DNA of 64,000 nucleotides from Bacteroidota bacterium (GTDB lineage Bacteria; Bacteroidota; Bacteroidia; NS11-12g; UBA955): NCBI GenBank assembly GCA_024103355.1, contig JAGFIU010000024.1, positions 1 to 64,000 of the forward strand, read 5' to 3'. Shown piece by piece: positions 52,116 to 61,800 of this stretch (position 1 is its first letter; each line of letters starts with the position of its first letter). The notes under the pieces were generated by a model. It saw only the letters and a program-made list of their open reading frames with translations, ran no database searches and was not told where the DNA came from. The position numbers and the translations under genes were made by a program.

Positions 52116-54620
52116 ATGTCGAAAAAGAACCTTGTAATTGTTGAGTCTCCTGCAAAAGCGAAGACAATCGAAAAATATCTTGGCAACGACTTTCTTGTAA
52201 AATCCAGTTACGGACACATTAGAGATTTGGACAAAGGCGATAACGCAATCGACCTTAATAACAACTATCAACCTAAATATGTGATTCCATCTGACAAACA
52301 GAAATTAGTTAGCGAATTAAAAAAACTAACCAAAGAAGCAGAAACAATCTGGCTTGCATCCGATGATGACCGAGAAGGGGAAGCTATATCATGGCATTTG
52401 TCTGAGGTATTAGATTTAAAAGCTAAAGATACAAAACGTATTGTATTCAATGAGATAACAAAACCTGCAATCGAACATGCAATTCAAAACCCAAGAGCCA
52501 TTGACACTAACCTTGTTAACGCACAGCAAGCACGCAGAGTATTAGATAGGTTGGTTGGTTACGAACTTTCACCCCTTCTATGGAAAAAGGTTAAACCTTC
52601 ACTTTCTGCGGGGCGCGTCCAATCAGTTGCAGTAAGATTGGTTGTAGAGAAGGAAAGAGAAATAAGAGATTTTAATATCACTTCTGATTATAGAGTCACC
52701 GCCATTTTTTCCTCTGCAAACTCTACTTTTAAAGCTGTGTTAAACAAACGATTTGAGAAAGAATCTGATGCTTTAGCATTTCTTGAAATGTCCAATAATT
52801 CTTCATTTAAAGTAAAGAGTATTGAAACAAAACCGGTCCAACGAAATCCCTCTCCACCCTTTACAACAAGCACCCTGCAACAAGAGGCTTCAAGAAAATT
52901 TGGGACACCTGTTGGCACAACCATGCAACTAGCCCAAAAGTTGTATGAGGAAGGTCATATTACATACATGAGAACTGACTCCTTAAACCTTTCTGACATT
53001 GCAATTGGAGCTGCAAAAAATACTATCATTAATGAATTTGGGAATGCATATTCTCAAGTTAGAAAATATACCACCAAAACCGCAGGTGCTCAAGAAGCAC
53101 ACGAAGCTATCAGACCGACTAACTTCAATCTACAACATGCCGGTGAAACAGAACGCGAAAAGAAATTATATAATTTGATATGGAAAAGAGCTATTGCTTC
53201 TCAAATGGCGAGTGCAAAACTCGAAAAAACCACCATCGAGATTGAATGTAACAATCACAATTATTTATTTATAGCAGAGGGCGAAGTAATCAAGTTTGAC
53301 GGCTTCCTTAAAGGATATATTGAATCTAATGATGATGACGAATCTGAAGAAACTGAAGGCCTTCTACCAAAATTACAAAAATCAGACGCAGTTGTTTCAC
53401 AAGAGATAACTGCCGAAGAGAAATATTTAAGACCTCCTGCGCGATATACTGAAGCTAGTTTGGTAAAAAAACTTGAAGAATTAGGCATAGGCAGACCTTC
53501 TACTTATGCACCAACCATTTCTACAATTCAAAAGCGAGGATATGTAGAAATAGGTAAAAAAGAAGGGATACAAAGAGAATCTAAGGTTTTCACACTCAAA
53601 AATCATAAAATTATTTCTACCGTTGAGAAAGAAAAAACAGGTTCTGACAAAGGCAAATTAGTACCTTCTGATATTGGAATGCTGGTGACTGATTTTCTTT
53701 CAGAGCATTTCAAAAATATTATGGATTATGGGTTTACAGCAGCAGTTGAAAAGGAATTTGATGATATAGCTTCCGGGCTGCAAACTTGGAGCAAGATGAT
53801 AGACAAATTTTATCATCCTTTTCATCAATTGGTTGCCAAAACAGAAAGTTCGGCAGAGAGAATTACAGGTGAGCGTGAAATTGGAATTGACCCTAAAAGT
53901 GGGAAAAAAATTGTTGCTAAGATGGGAAAATTCGGTGCCTATGTACAAATCGTAGAACCTGATGAAAATAAGAAATCTCAGTTCGCAAGTCTTAGAGCAG
54001 GGCAAAGTATAGAAACAATTAAAATTGAGGAAGCATTAGAGTTATTTAAACTACCAAGAACAATCGGTATTTTCGAAAACTCTGAACTAATAATAAATAT
54101 AGGGCGATTTGGCCCTTATGTGCTACACAATAAAAAGTTTTATTCGCTTCCTAAGTCTCTTGACCCTCTAATTGTGAATGAATCTGAAGCAATTGGAGTA
54201 ATTGAAGCTAAACGTTCAGAGGATAAAAACGCTGATAAACTTCCACTTCAACTTGGTAATTGGAATGCTGGCAGCATAGAAATAAATAAGGGGCGATTTG
54301 GTCCATACGTGAAGTATCAGAACAAGTATTTCTCACTTCCCAAAGGAACAAACCTTTTTGAAGTAACAAAAGAACAAGCAATAGAGATCATTAATTCAAA
54401 AATGGTTGAGGAAGAAAAGAAGATTATCAAACGTATCTCTATAGGAGAACAAGAATTAGTGGTGCAAAATGGAAGATATGGGCCATACTTCACATTTGGG
54501 GGGAACAATTACAAACTAGGTAATATCCAGCCCGAGGCTTTAACTCGAGAACAAGCAGAAGAAATTATTAACAATACACCGACAAAAGCTTCTAAGAAAA
54601 AGAGAAAAAAACAGAAATAA
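52116..54620 (+). CDS. topA: DNA topoisomerase I
   Basis: 834 residues: Toprim domain (1-145) with VIVESPAKAKTIEKYLG and ASDDDREGEAISWH, type IA core with the catalytic Tyr284 in YMRTDSLNLS, then FEKLSxR-like region replaced by GRPSTYAPTISTIQKRGYVE, and a C-terminal tail without zinc fingers. In their place are four topoisomerase C-terminal repeats with GKFGAYVQ, GRFGPYVLH, GRFGPYVKY and GRYGPYFTF, ending in a very basic KKKRKKQK. TopA relaxes negative supercoils. The next gene starts within 9 bases, so they are co-transcribed. Confidence 0.96.
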   Translation: MSKKNLVIVESPAKAKTIEKYLGNDFLVKSSYGHIRDLDKGDNAIDLNNNYQPKYVIPSDKQKLVSELKKLTKEAETIWLASDDDREGEAISWHLSEVLDLKAKDTKRIVFNEITKPAIEHAIQNPRAIDTNLVNAQQARRVLDRLVGYELSPLLWKKVKPSLSAGRVQSVAVRLVVEKEREIRDFNITSDYRVTAIFSSANSTFKAVLNKRFEKESDALAFLEMSNNSSFKVKSIETKPVQRNPSPPFTTSTLQQEASRKFGTPVGTTMQLAQKLYEEGHITYMRTDSLNLSDIAIGAAKNTIINEFGNAYSQVRKYTTKTAGAQEAHEAIRPTNFNLQHAGETEREKKLYNLIWKRAIASQMASAKLEKTTIEIECNNHNYLFIAEGEVIKFDGFLKGYIESNDDDESEETEGLLPKLQKSDAVVSQEITAEEKYLRPPARYTEASLVKKLEELGIGRPSTYAPTISTIQKRGYVEIGKKEGIQRESKVFTLKNHKIISTVEKEKTGSDKGKLVPSDIGMLVTDFLSEHFKNIMDYGFTAAVEKEFDDIASGLQTWSKMIDKFYHPFHQLVAKTESSAERITGEREIGIDPKSGKKIVAKMGKFGAYVQIVEPDENKKSQFASLRAGQSIETIKIEEALELFKLPRTIGIFENSELIINIGRFGPYVLHNKKFYSLPKSLDPLIVNESEAIGVIEAKRSEDKNADKLPLQLGNWNAGSIEINKGRFGPYVKYQNKYFSLPKGTNLFEVTKEQAIEIINSKMVEEEKKIIKRISIGEQELVVQNGRYGPYFTFGGNNYKLGNIQPEALTREQAEEIINNTPTKASKKKRKKQK

Positions 54621-54628
54621 GTGTGCAC

Positions 54629-55531
54629 ATGGACTTCAACGCTCTGATATACCTTATTGACGATCCTGATATAACTGTAAGAGAAGAGGTAACAAGTAAA
54701 ATTCTACAGCTTGGAAATGAGATTTTACCCTCGCTCAAACAAACCTTGGAAAACTTGCCTTTCGATAGTCCTGAGGGGATTGAGAGACTTAATCATTTAA
54801 TTGATGAGATAGAATTCCATAAGATATCCACCCAAATAATTGAATGGACACAAGATCCCGATGACTTATTGAAAGGAATATGGCTAACAAATCTCACCAA
54901 TGGCTCTGAAATCAATTACAACGATTTAAACAAAGAAATAGAGCGTATCAAATTGGAAGTATGGCTTGATTTAAGAAATGATTTAACTGCATTGGAGAAA
55001 GTTAATATTTTAAATCATGTCTTTTTTAAAAGATTTAATTTCAAAGGTGACAACGATGATTATCACAATCCCGACAATAGTTTTCTCAATAGAGTTTTAA
55101 AGAAGAAAAAAGGTAATCCAATTTCCCTTGCAGCTATCTATTCAATCGTTGCGCAGCGACTTTATATTCCCATATACGGTGTTAATCTTCCACAACACTT
55201 CATATTGGCTTATCTGGATATTCCTAACCTCCCCTCACCTTCTGCAGACTCTAAAGGGTTCAACAAAGATGTAGAGAATGGATATGATGTCCTTTTTTAT
55301 ATTAATCCATTTAATGACGGGGCAGTATTTGGGAAGAAGCATATTGAGGTATTTCTACAACAAATAAATATTAATAATATCCCTTCTGAACTTTTCTATC
55401 CCTGCTCAAACAAAGAAATCATTATCAGGATACTTAGAAATTTGTGTAACTCATACACTATGAGAAATCAAGATAGAAAAGCTAAATTGTATTCTCAATT
55501 ATTGGATAAGTTAACACCCTCAGCTCCATAA
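54629..55531 (+). CDS. SirB1/transglutaminase-like protein
   Basis: About 300 residues from ATG 54629 (MDFNALIYLIDDPD); a GTG at 54623 adds two residues. An N-terminal HEAT-like stretch (LIDDPDITVREEVTSKILQLG) is followed by the SirB1-type transglutaminase-like domain: FNFKGDNDDYHNPDNSFLNRVLKKKKGNPISLAAIYSIVAQRL is the conserved block (GNPISL), then GVNLPQHFILAY with the histidine. The usual catalytic cysteine of active transglutaminases is not evident (an S occupies the GNPISLA position). Role unknown. It sits between topA and the exporter genes. Confidence 0.8.
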   Translation: MDFNALIYLIDDPDITVREEVTSKILQLGNEILPSLKQTLENLPFDSPEGIERLNHLIDEIEFHKISTQIIEWTQDPDDLLKGIWLTNLTNGSEINYNDLNKEIERIKLEVWLDLRNDLTALEKVNILNHVFFKRFNFKGDNDDYHNPDNSFLNRVLKKKKGNPISLAAIYSIVAQRLYIPIYGVNLPQHFILAYLDIPNLPSPSADSKGFNKDVENGYDVLFYINPFNDGAVFGKKHIEVFLQQININNIPSELFYPCSNKEIIIRILRNLCNSYTMRNQDRKAKLYSQLLDKLTPSAP

Positions 55532-55590
55532 GTCGAATTACGATACTAAACTTATTCTTTGGCAATCTTGGTGTAATCCTTAAATAACGC

Positions 55591-55598
55591 TAATTTTG
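55591..55598 (+). promoter_or_regulatory. -7-like box overlapping the ABC permease start
   Basis: TAATTTTG followed by CAAAAA matches TAnnTTTG but overlaps the annotated TTG start (55596-55598). If it works as a promoter, translation must begin at a later TTG or GTG in frame (55608 or 55617). Confidence 0.3.
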
Positions 55599-56384
55599 CA
55601 AAAATTTTTGAAAGGAGTGCTTTCCACATTGTCAGATAAAGGATTCAGAAATGCAATACTGAGTCTTGCCGTAAAAACAATTAAACTTCGATATAAGAAC
55701 TCGCTCTTAGGAGTTTTTTGGAGTATGTTAAATCCTTTGATTTTTCTCGTAATTATGCTCCTTATTTTTAGAGAAATCGCTTCCATTCCCAACTATGCAC
55801 TATATGCTTTAAGCGGATTGGTTTTTTGGAACTTTCTATCAGCTTCCGTCTTACAAGTTCTTACCTCATTTATTGACAATGCTGCAATACTGAAATCTAT
55901 CAACTTGCATCCTATCAGTTTCCCATTGTCAGCAACCCTGGCAGCAATTTTCAACCTTTTGCTATCATTGATTCCCTTCTCAATATTAATGTTTTTCTTG
56001 GGATATAGAATTGACATCAGTATCATTGCTATCCTGCCCGTTCTATTTGTATCTTCAGTTTTCATCTTGGGGCTTGGTATGTTCTTAGGAACTACCAATG
56101 TATATTTCAGGGATGTACAATTGCTTTGGATAAGTATCATGCCCGCATTTTTTTATTTCACACCTATCGCATATACCATAGATATCATTCCGGTTGAATC
56201 ACAAAAATTCATAAAGCTGAACCCCTTCTATTACTTTATGGAATGCTATCATGATATTTTTTACTATTCAAGATTTCCCGATGTCAAAAACTTCATTATC
56301 TGTACAATAATGGCTCTCATTGTTTTTGGATTAGGCTTATATTTCTTCAACAAATACCGCAAAGGATTTATCTCTAACATATAA
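55596..56384 (+). CDS. ABC-2 type polysaccharide exporter permease (Wzm-like)
   Basis: Up to 262 residues with six membrane helices. The segment IKLRYKNSLLGVFWSMLNPLIFLVIMLLIFREI is the conserved first part of ABC-2 polysaccharide permeases, followed by YALYALSGLVFWNFLSASV and FKxRFIPxY-like end (KYRKGFISNI). The start is uncertain: TTG 55596 overlaps a -7-like box and in-frame TTG 55608 or GTG 55617 are alternatives. With the ATPase gene two bases downstream, it forms an exporter moving undecaprenyl-linked or lipid-linked glycan across the inner membrane. Confidence 0.87.
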   Translation: MQKFLKGVLSTLSDKGFRNAILSLAVKTIKLRYKNSLLGVFWSMLNPLIFLVIMLLIFREIASIPNYALYALSGLVFWNFLSASVLQVLTSFIDNAAILKSINLHPISFPLSATLAAIFNLLLSLIPFSILMFFLGYRIDISIIAILPVLFVSSVFILGLGMFLGTTNVYFRDVQLLWISIMPAFFYFTPIAYTIDIIPVESQKFIKLNPFYYFMECYHDIFYYSRFPDVKNFIICTIMALIVFGLGLYFFNKYRKGFISNI

Positions 56385-56386
56385 AA

Positions 56387-57121
56387 ATGACTCAGGAACC
56401 AATTATAAAGTTAGAAAACGTTGATATTTGTTTCTATGTAAGAGAAAGTGGACATATATCTTTGAAAGAATTCATTTTCAAACCGGGCAAATACAAGCTA
56501 CTTCAAAAACAATTTGTTCTACGAGATATTTCTTTTGAAATATATAGAGGAGAAAGCGTTGGACTTTTAGGGAGAAACGGTTCAGGTAAGAGTACTCTTC
56601 TAAGAGCCTTATCAGGCATTATCACACCCGACAAGGGTAAAATCCATGTTAATGGTAAAGTTGCTCCATTGCTAGGTTTGGGTATTGGATTAGAGCAGGA
56701 AATGACCGGAATAGAGAATATCAAGCTCAGTTGCGCTCTAATGGGACTCTCCAAGGCAGAAACGAAAGAGTTAATTCCTGAAATCATTGAATTTTCTGAA
56801 TTAGGGGAAACCATTGATTGGGCTGTAAAAAGGTATAGTACCGGGATGATGAGTAGATTATCATTCAGCATCGCTATAATGAAACAACCTGATATCCTTT
56901 TAATTGATGAAGTTTTGGCCGTTGGAGACAAAGGATTTCAAGAAAAATGTCTTCAAAAAGTAAATAAGCTAAAGTCCATAGGTACTACTGTAGTATATGT
57001 CTCACACAGCATGAGTGAAGTAAGTAATATGTGCTCTAAAGCAGCTTTGTTGAATAATGGACACTTAGAGATGTTTGGGGACGTTCAATCTGTTGGGGAT
57101 AAATACCTGCAACTATTTTAG
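56387..57121 (+). CDS. ABC polysaccharide exporter ATPase (Wzt-like, short form)
   Basis: 244 residues: Walker A GRNGSGKS (62-69), signature YSTGMMSRL (150-158), Walker B ILLIDEVLAVGD (170-181) and the H-switch VSHSMSEVSNM. The order is that of Wzt/RfbB/TagH transporters. There is no C-terminal carbohydrate-binding domain, so the exported glycan probably does not need the terminal modification that such domains recognise. It follows the permease gene by 2 bases and precedes the glycosyltransferase gene by 4. Confidence 0.9.
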   Translation: MTQEPIIKLENVDICFYVRESGHISLKEFIFKPGKYKLLQKQFVLRDISFEIYRGESVGLLGRNGSGKSTLLRALSGIITPDKGKIHVNGKVAPLLGLGIGLEQEMTGIENIKLSCALMGLSKAETKELIPEIIEFSELGETIDWAVKRYSTGMMSRLSFSIAIMKQPDILLIDEVLAVGDKGFQEKCLQKVNKLKSIGTTVVYVSHSMSEVSNMCSKAALLNNGHLEMFGDVQSVGDKYLQLF

Positions 57122-57125
57122 AGGA

Positions 57126-59123
57126 ATGAAAAGTAAAACAACTGTAACTGAAGATTTAATCAATATCAAGGAAAAGCCTTCCGTTTCTTATAAAGAGGAA
57201 GACTATGAAATACTCTTTAACGCAGTTAGGAATTACGAAGAAAGGATAAAGAAAATTGAAGATAGCCCTTATTGGAAAATGTACTTATTTTTCACTAAGA
57301 CAAAACTAATACTGACGAGCGATAGTTATTTGAAGGGTGATAAATGGAAATTCTTTCAACGATTACGATTCTTACTTTCTAGGCACGGGCTTTTCTTAAT
57401 CGGAAAATTTTTCAAACAACTATTCAAACTTATCTTTGGGAGAGTTAACATACTCATTGGATTTGGGAAAGGCTACGAACCAATCAACTATGAAACTTTT
57501 AAGCAAAAAAACTTTCCAAGATTGAGTGATATTGAGTTGATGCAAGATAATATCAAACGTTTTGATATTAAACCATATTTTGATATTGTAGTATTAATTG
57601 ACCGAAACAATTTCAAGCATATCAATCATTTTTTGAAAGGACTCGAGCAGCAGGTTTATACAGATTATAGAATCATTTTTTCTGTAGAAGACCCGAGTGA
57701 GATTATGCATTTCACACTCAAGAAAGTAACTGATTCTGATTCACGGTTCATACTCTCTGAAAATAATATTAGAGAAAGTTTAGGCGAACCCAATGTCAAC
57801 AAGTACATAATGTTTACTAAACTTGATTGTATTCTCTCTATCCACTGTCTGTACCATTTTGCAAACAGCATTAACAATAATCCTGAATCAGATTTTTTCT
57901 ATTGCGACAATGACTTTTTTGATAAGAACAATACTGAAGTAACCGAAAACCCTTATTTTAAGCCTGACTGGAGTCCACACACTTTGTTATCACGCAACTA
58001 TATTGGAGACCTTTTTACAATCAGTTCCTCTTTGTACTCAAGAACATCCCTTCAATCGGAGCGCAACATCTATAGTTTGGTACTTAATCTAACTCAAAAT
58101 TCATATAAAGTTTCACATATTCAAAAAATCCTATATCACAAAAACTTCAAGAGTAAAACAAGTGAAGAAATAAGAGAAAATCATATTGCCCTCAATCATT
58201 TTCTTGCACGATATTACGAGAATAGTTATGCAAAGCTGTCTGAAACCGCACTGGGCTGCTTTAGCCCTATTTTCAAACTCAAGAAAGATATTCGGGTTAG
58301 TATCATTATCCCTGCCAAAAATAAAAGTGGGGTTCTTCAAGACTGCATTGATTCCATTCTGAACAATTCAACTTATCAGAACTATGAAATTATTGTGGTT
58401 GATAATGGAAGTACAGAGAAATCGTTTCTTACTACTTTAGCTCAATATGAGTACAACTATCCTCATAAAATTCGCTCTCTACGCTTAGACATCCCATTTA
58501 ATTACTCTATTTTAAACAATAAAGCATCAAAGATTGCAGAGGGTGATTATTTGCTTTTCTTGAATAACGATACTAAAATCATTTCTCAAAACATCATTGA
58601 AGAAATGCTCAAATATGCTCAATTGGAGAATGCGGGAGCAGTTGGAGCCAAACTTCTATATCCCAATAATACCATACAGCACGCGGGTATAATTCTCTCA
58701 TTAGACGAAACCGGGGCACACGTATATTCTGGGGCACACAAAGACACCTCGGGGTATTATAACAATGCAAATTGTATTACAAATTACGGTGCAGTAACCG
58801 GAGCTTGTATGATGGTCTCAAAGGAAAAATTTGAGTTGGTTGGTGGATTTGATGAAAATCTTGCCGTAGATTGCAATGATGTAGATTTGTGTTGCAAACT
58901 TTATACTGTAGGATACTTTAACATTTATTTACCACACGTTTCTATGTATCATTACGAGTGTTTAACACGTGGAAACCCTATGCTAAGACCTCAAGCAATG
59001 GCTCACCAAAGTAATGAAAAAAATTATCTAATCAATAAATGGGATTCAATGATAAAAAATGACCCGTTTTATAATGACAATCTTACCAGAATTTCTAAAA
59101 ACTACGAACTAAAAAATGCCTGA
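57126..59123 (+). CDS. Tandem GT2 glycosyltransferase, first domain degenerate
   Basis: About 665 residues from ATG 57126 (MKSKTTVTEDLINIKEKP, with AGAGG-like spacing); an ATG at 57075 would lie inside the ATPase gene. After an N-terminal helical region (1-130), a GT-A domain 1 (about 135-330) shows the tandem-GT2 pattern PYFKPDWSPHTLLSRNYIGD, but its DxD position reads FTKLDCIL, so it seems to lack the metal-binding motif. Domain 2 (about 385-640) is intact: VSIIIPAKNKSGVLQ, VVDNGSTE and FLNNDTKII. It probably polymerises or elongates the exported glycan. It overlaps the next gene by 8 bases. Confidence 0.82.
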   Translation: MKSKTTVTEDLINIKEKPSVSYKEEDYEILFNAVRNYEERIKKIEDSPYWKMYLFFTKTKLILTSDSYLKGDKWKFFQRLRFLLSRHGLFLIGKFFKQLFKLIFGRVNILIGFGKGYEPINYETFKQKNFPRLSDIELMQDNIKRFDIKPYFDIVVLIDRNNFKHINHFLKGLEQQVYTDYRIIFSVEDPSEIMHFTLKKVTDSDSRFILSENNIRESLGEPNVNKYIMFTKLDCILSIHCLYHFANSINNNPESDFFYCDNDFFDKNNTEVTENPYFKPDWSPHTLLSRNYIGDLFTISSSLYSRTSLQSERNIYSLVLNLTQNSYKVSHIQKILYHKNFKSKTSEEIRENHIALNHFLARYYENSYAKLSETALGCFSPIFKLKKDIRVSIIIPAKNKSGVLQDCIDSILNNSTYQNYEIIVVDNGSTEKSFLTTLAQYEYNYPHKIRSLRLDIPFNYSILNNKASKIAEGDYLLFLNNDTKIISQNIIEEMLKYAQLENAGAVGAKLLYPNNTIQHAGIILSLDETGAHVYSGAHKDTSGYYNNANCITNYGAVTGACMMVSKEKFELVGGFDENLAVDCNDVDLCCKLYTVGYFNIYLPHVSMYHYECLTRGNPMLRPQAMAHQSNEKNYLINKWDSMIKNDPFYNDNLTRISKNYELKNA

Positions 59124-61230
59124 TACCGAAGAGATTCTATTTAGCTTTATTGTTCCGGTGTACAATACAGGAGAGTACCTCGAAGAATGCCTTGATTCAA
59201 TTATTAATCAAAACTTTGATTTAAAAAAAATTGAAATAATCATCGTGGATGATTGTTCAACTCAGGAGTTCACCAAAAATCTTGTTTCAAGAATAAATGA
59301 AACAGGTGTTTATAAAAATTTCCCCATTACTGTTATAATCAACAGCAAAAATCAGTGGCTTGCTGAAACACGAAATATTGGAGTAAGACATTCCAAAGGA
59401 GAATTTATAGTATGTTTGGATAGTGACGATACAATAGAACCGGAATACCTAAAATATTGCTACATAGCACATCTATCATATCCTAATGCTTCTTGGGTCT
59501 ATCCTAGTGTACGCAAATTTGGATATCGCAACTCAGTAGATATTGCTCCTAACTTCTCTGCAAAATCATTATTTCTGACAAACAATATGGTTGTCACTTC
59601 ACCTATTAAGAGAGAATTATGGAATAAACTCAATGGTCAAAGAACGAAAATCATTTTCAATAATATTAAAATGCTTGAAGATTGGGACTTTTGGCAACGT
59701 GCATTAAGAAAGAAGCGATTTGGAGTTCCCATCAGAAAAGTACTTTTTAACTATAGACAAAATGTAAAATCCTTATTGACACGAACTGAGGAAGAGGGTA
59801 ATTTAAGTATATTAATGGCATATAGACAGAATTGGAAAAGTATATTTAAACTCAAAGCTGCACAAGAATCTTTCAAGAAAGACAATCTTCTCTATGCCGG
59901 ACACTCTGGAATTCTTTCTCGAGTAATGATAAAAATAATCTCTCTAACCACTGGTCGCACTCCGGGAACTTTTTCATTTAAAGATGCCTTGAGATATATT
60001 TTTGCCCCTAAATCTCTCATTATAAAAAGGTTAGCTGGCGAAAATAAATTTACAAAAGCTCACAAAATGGCGGGATTTAAATGTGGATTCCCACTTGATT
60101 TTGACAGTGATATGAAAGTGTGTAATGAGTATCAGAACACTGTATTGTGTACGCATTTTTGGTGGCATGTTGGTGGAGCAGAGAACATATTGGCTGATTA
60201 CCTTAAAGAAATCCGAAGCCTTGGATATAATGTGGTTGATATTGTCATGCAATCCGAGGGAGATGCAAAAACACTAAAAAATATTTTTGAACGGTTTTCA
60301 AATTCTCAAATATCTTTAGATGAAATTGCAGAGGGTCCTTATCCAAAAATGCGGGCATTATGGGAAATAATCAAGTTAGAAAAACCCCGAATAATTCTGA
60401 ATATGAGCAACCCGCTTCTTTATATTTTGACTCCGCTCATCAAAGAGAAATTCCCTAAAACAATTATTTATGACCTATTGCACTGTGAAGAGTATTTTGA
60501 CAACGGATGGTTCGAAGCAGCCTACCATTACCAAAAAAATATTGATAGACGAATTGTAACCAGTTCCTTTTGGAAAGATGTACTGATTAAGAAATATAAT
60601 GAAGATGAAAGCAAAATTGAAATCATCTACAACATGATTAACTATGATGCTTTTCTTAAAGAACCCAAAAATCGTGACGAAAAACTTAAGAAATATCATA
60701 TTGATTCAGAAAAGAAGATTATTGGGTTTCTCGGGAGATTTCACTCTCAGAAGAGTCCGAATATTTTTGTTGACTTAGCATACAAGATGCAGAGTTACAA
60801 CGACTTTCACTTCGTTATGGTTGGAGATGGCCCAATGTTGGAAGAACTTACACCCAAGTTGATGTCATTACCCAACCTAACTTATCTCGGTTCAACGAAG
60901 AATCCTGAAAAATTCTTCACTATGTTTGATATTGCAGTTTTCCCGAGCAAATTCGAGGGATACCCTTTGGTGGGTATAGAGTGTGCACAAATTGGCTTAC
61001 CTATTATTGCTTCTAACATTGTCGGTTTTAATGAAATCATTAGTAATGGAAATGCTGGAATACTTTATGAAATGAAAAGTGATGATGAGGACGTGGAGAG
61101 CATCAAACAAATTCTTCTAAATCAATACGATGATCTCATTCAACTTGGGATGAATGGTCCTTCTTTCGTTCAGAAGTATCATAACAAAGAGCAAATAGTT
61201 AAAGAAATTCATAAAGTTTTTAAACTATAA
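59116..61230 (+). CDS. GT2-GT4 fused glycosyltransferase
   Basis: 704 residues with two catalytic domains. The N-terminal GT2 domain (about 8-255) has FIVPVYNTGEYLEECLDSI, IVDDCS and the DxD as LDSDD (101-105). The C-terminal GT4 domain (about 335-704) has the acceptor-side FWWHVGGAENILADYL, the donor loop IGFLGRFHSQKSPN and FPSKFEGYPLVGIECAQIGLPI with the E-x7-E pair. Two enzymes in one chain suggest two successive sugar additions. The ATG lies in the last codons of the previous gene, so the two transferases are co-translated downstream of the exporter. Confidence 0.87.
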   Translation: MPDTEEILFSFIVPVYNTGEYLEECLDSIINQNFDLKKIEIIIVDDCSTQEFTKNLVSRINETGVYKNFPITVIINSKNQWLAETRNIGVRHSKGEFIVCLDSDDTIEPEYLKYCYIAHLSYPNASWVYPSVRKFGYRNSVDIAPNFSAKSLFLTNNMVVTSPIKRELWNKLNGQRTKIIFNNIKMLEDWDFWQRALRKKRFGVPIRKVLFNYRQNVKSLLTRTEEEGNLSILMAYRQNWKSIFKLKAAQESFKKDNLLYAGHSGILSRVMIKIISLTTGRTPGTFSFKDALRYIFAPKSLIIKRLAGENKFTKAHKMAGFKCGFPLDFDSDMKVCNEYQNTVLCTHFWWHVGGAENILADYLKEIRSLGYNVVDIVMQSEGDAKTLKNIFERFSNSQISLDEIAEGPYPKMRALWEIIKLEKPRIILNMSNPLLYILTPLIKEKFPKTIIYDLLHCEEYFDNGWFEAAYHYQKNIDRRIVTSSFWKDVLIKKYNEDESKIEIIYNMINYDAFLKEPKNRDEKLKKYHIDSEKKIIGFLGRFHSQKSPNIFVDLAYKMQSYNDFHFVMVGDGPMLEELTPKLMSLPNLTYLGSTKNPEKFFTMFDIAVFPSKFEGYPLVGIECAQIGLPIIASNIVGFNEIISNGNAGILYEMKSDDEDVESIKQILLNQYDDLIQLGMNGPSFVQKYHNKEQIVKEIHKVFKL

Positions 61231-61237
61231 ATCTACT

Positions 61238-61795
61238 GTGAGGTACTATATTTTTGGGATTCTCCTCCTCTTCATTTTTTTTGGATGTACTCGCAAAAAA
61301 CATTCTGAAAACAAGGAATTATCTAGTGTAATTGAATCTTATCAGCAATTTCTTATTCAATTTGAGAAAGAATTAAATAAGTCCAAATCAAATAATGCTA
61401 ATACTGATGAATGGGAATCAGCATCTCAAAGCCTTCTTATCAATTCACAAAGATTTAATGATGAAATCCGTAGATTTTGGAAAAAGGGGAATACAAATTC
61501 GAATTCTGATTATTTAGAAAAATGGGCTCAAATAGAATTGCATTCATACAGATTAGAAATTTTTATTCTCAATCATTGGCAACGGGCAGATCTTATTGAA
61601 CTCCAAGAAGCACATTACGAACTTGTTGAAGCAAGTAAGATTGGAAACAAAACAGATTCCGAAATCAGTATTTTAAAAGAGAAAATTTTAATCCAAATCA
61701 AAGAGAGCAAAGAAAATTTCGAGAGAGCTATAGAAGATGTCAAAATTAGAGAAAGAGAACTTAGTAGGGATAATTCATTATTAGTTAAACCCTGA
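61238..61795 (+). CDS. Small helical lipoprotein of unknown function
   Basis: 185 residues from a GTG start 7 bases after the fused transferase gene. It has a lipobox signal (LLLFIFFGC, Cys at residue 17). The mature protein is almost all helix with heptad-like patterns (VIESYQQFLIQFEKELNKSK and IKESKENFERAIEDVKIRERE). No family is recognised. The gene ends the exporter/glycosyltransferase transcript, so an envelope role is possible, but it could simply be an unrelated neighbour. It is convergent with nadE. Confidence 0.65.
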   Translation: MRYYIFGILLLFIFFGCTRKKHSENKELSSVIESYQQFLIQFEKELNKSKSNNANTDEWESASQSLLINSQRFNDEIRRFWKKGNTNSNSDYLEKWAQIELHSYRLEIFILNHWQRADLIELQEAHYELVEASKIGNKTDSEISILKEKILIQIKESKENFERAIEDVKIRERELSRDNSLLVKP

Positions 61796-61800
61796 CAATA

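Noticed and set aside
54623-55531. Classical transglutaminase or cysteine protease activity for the SirB1-like protein
   Set aside because: The expected catalytic cysteine is not evident in the GNPISL block, so only the family name is supported.
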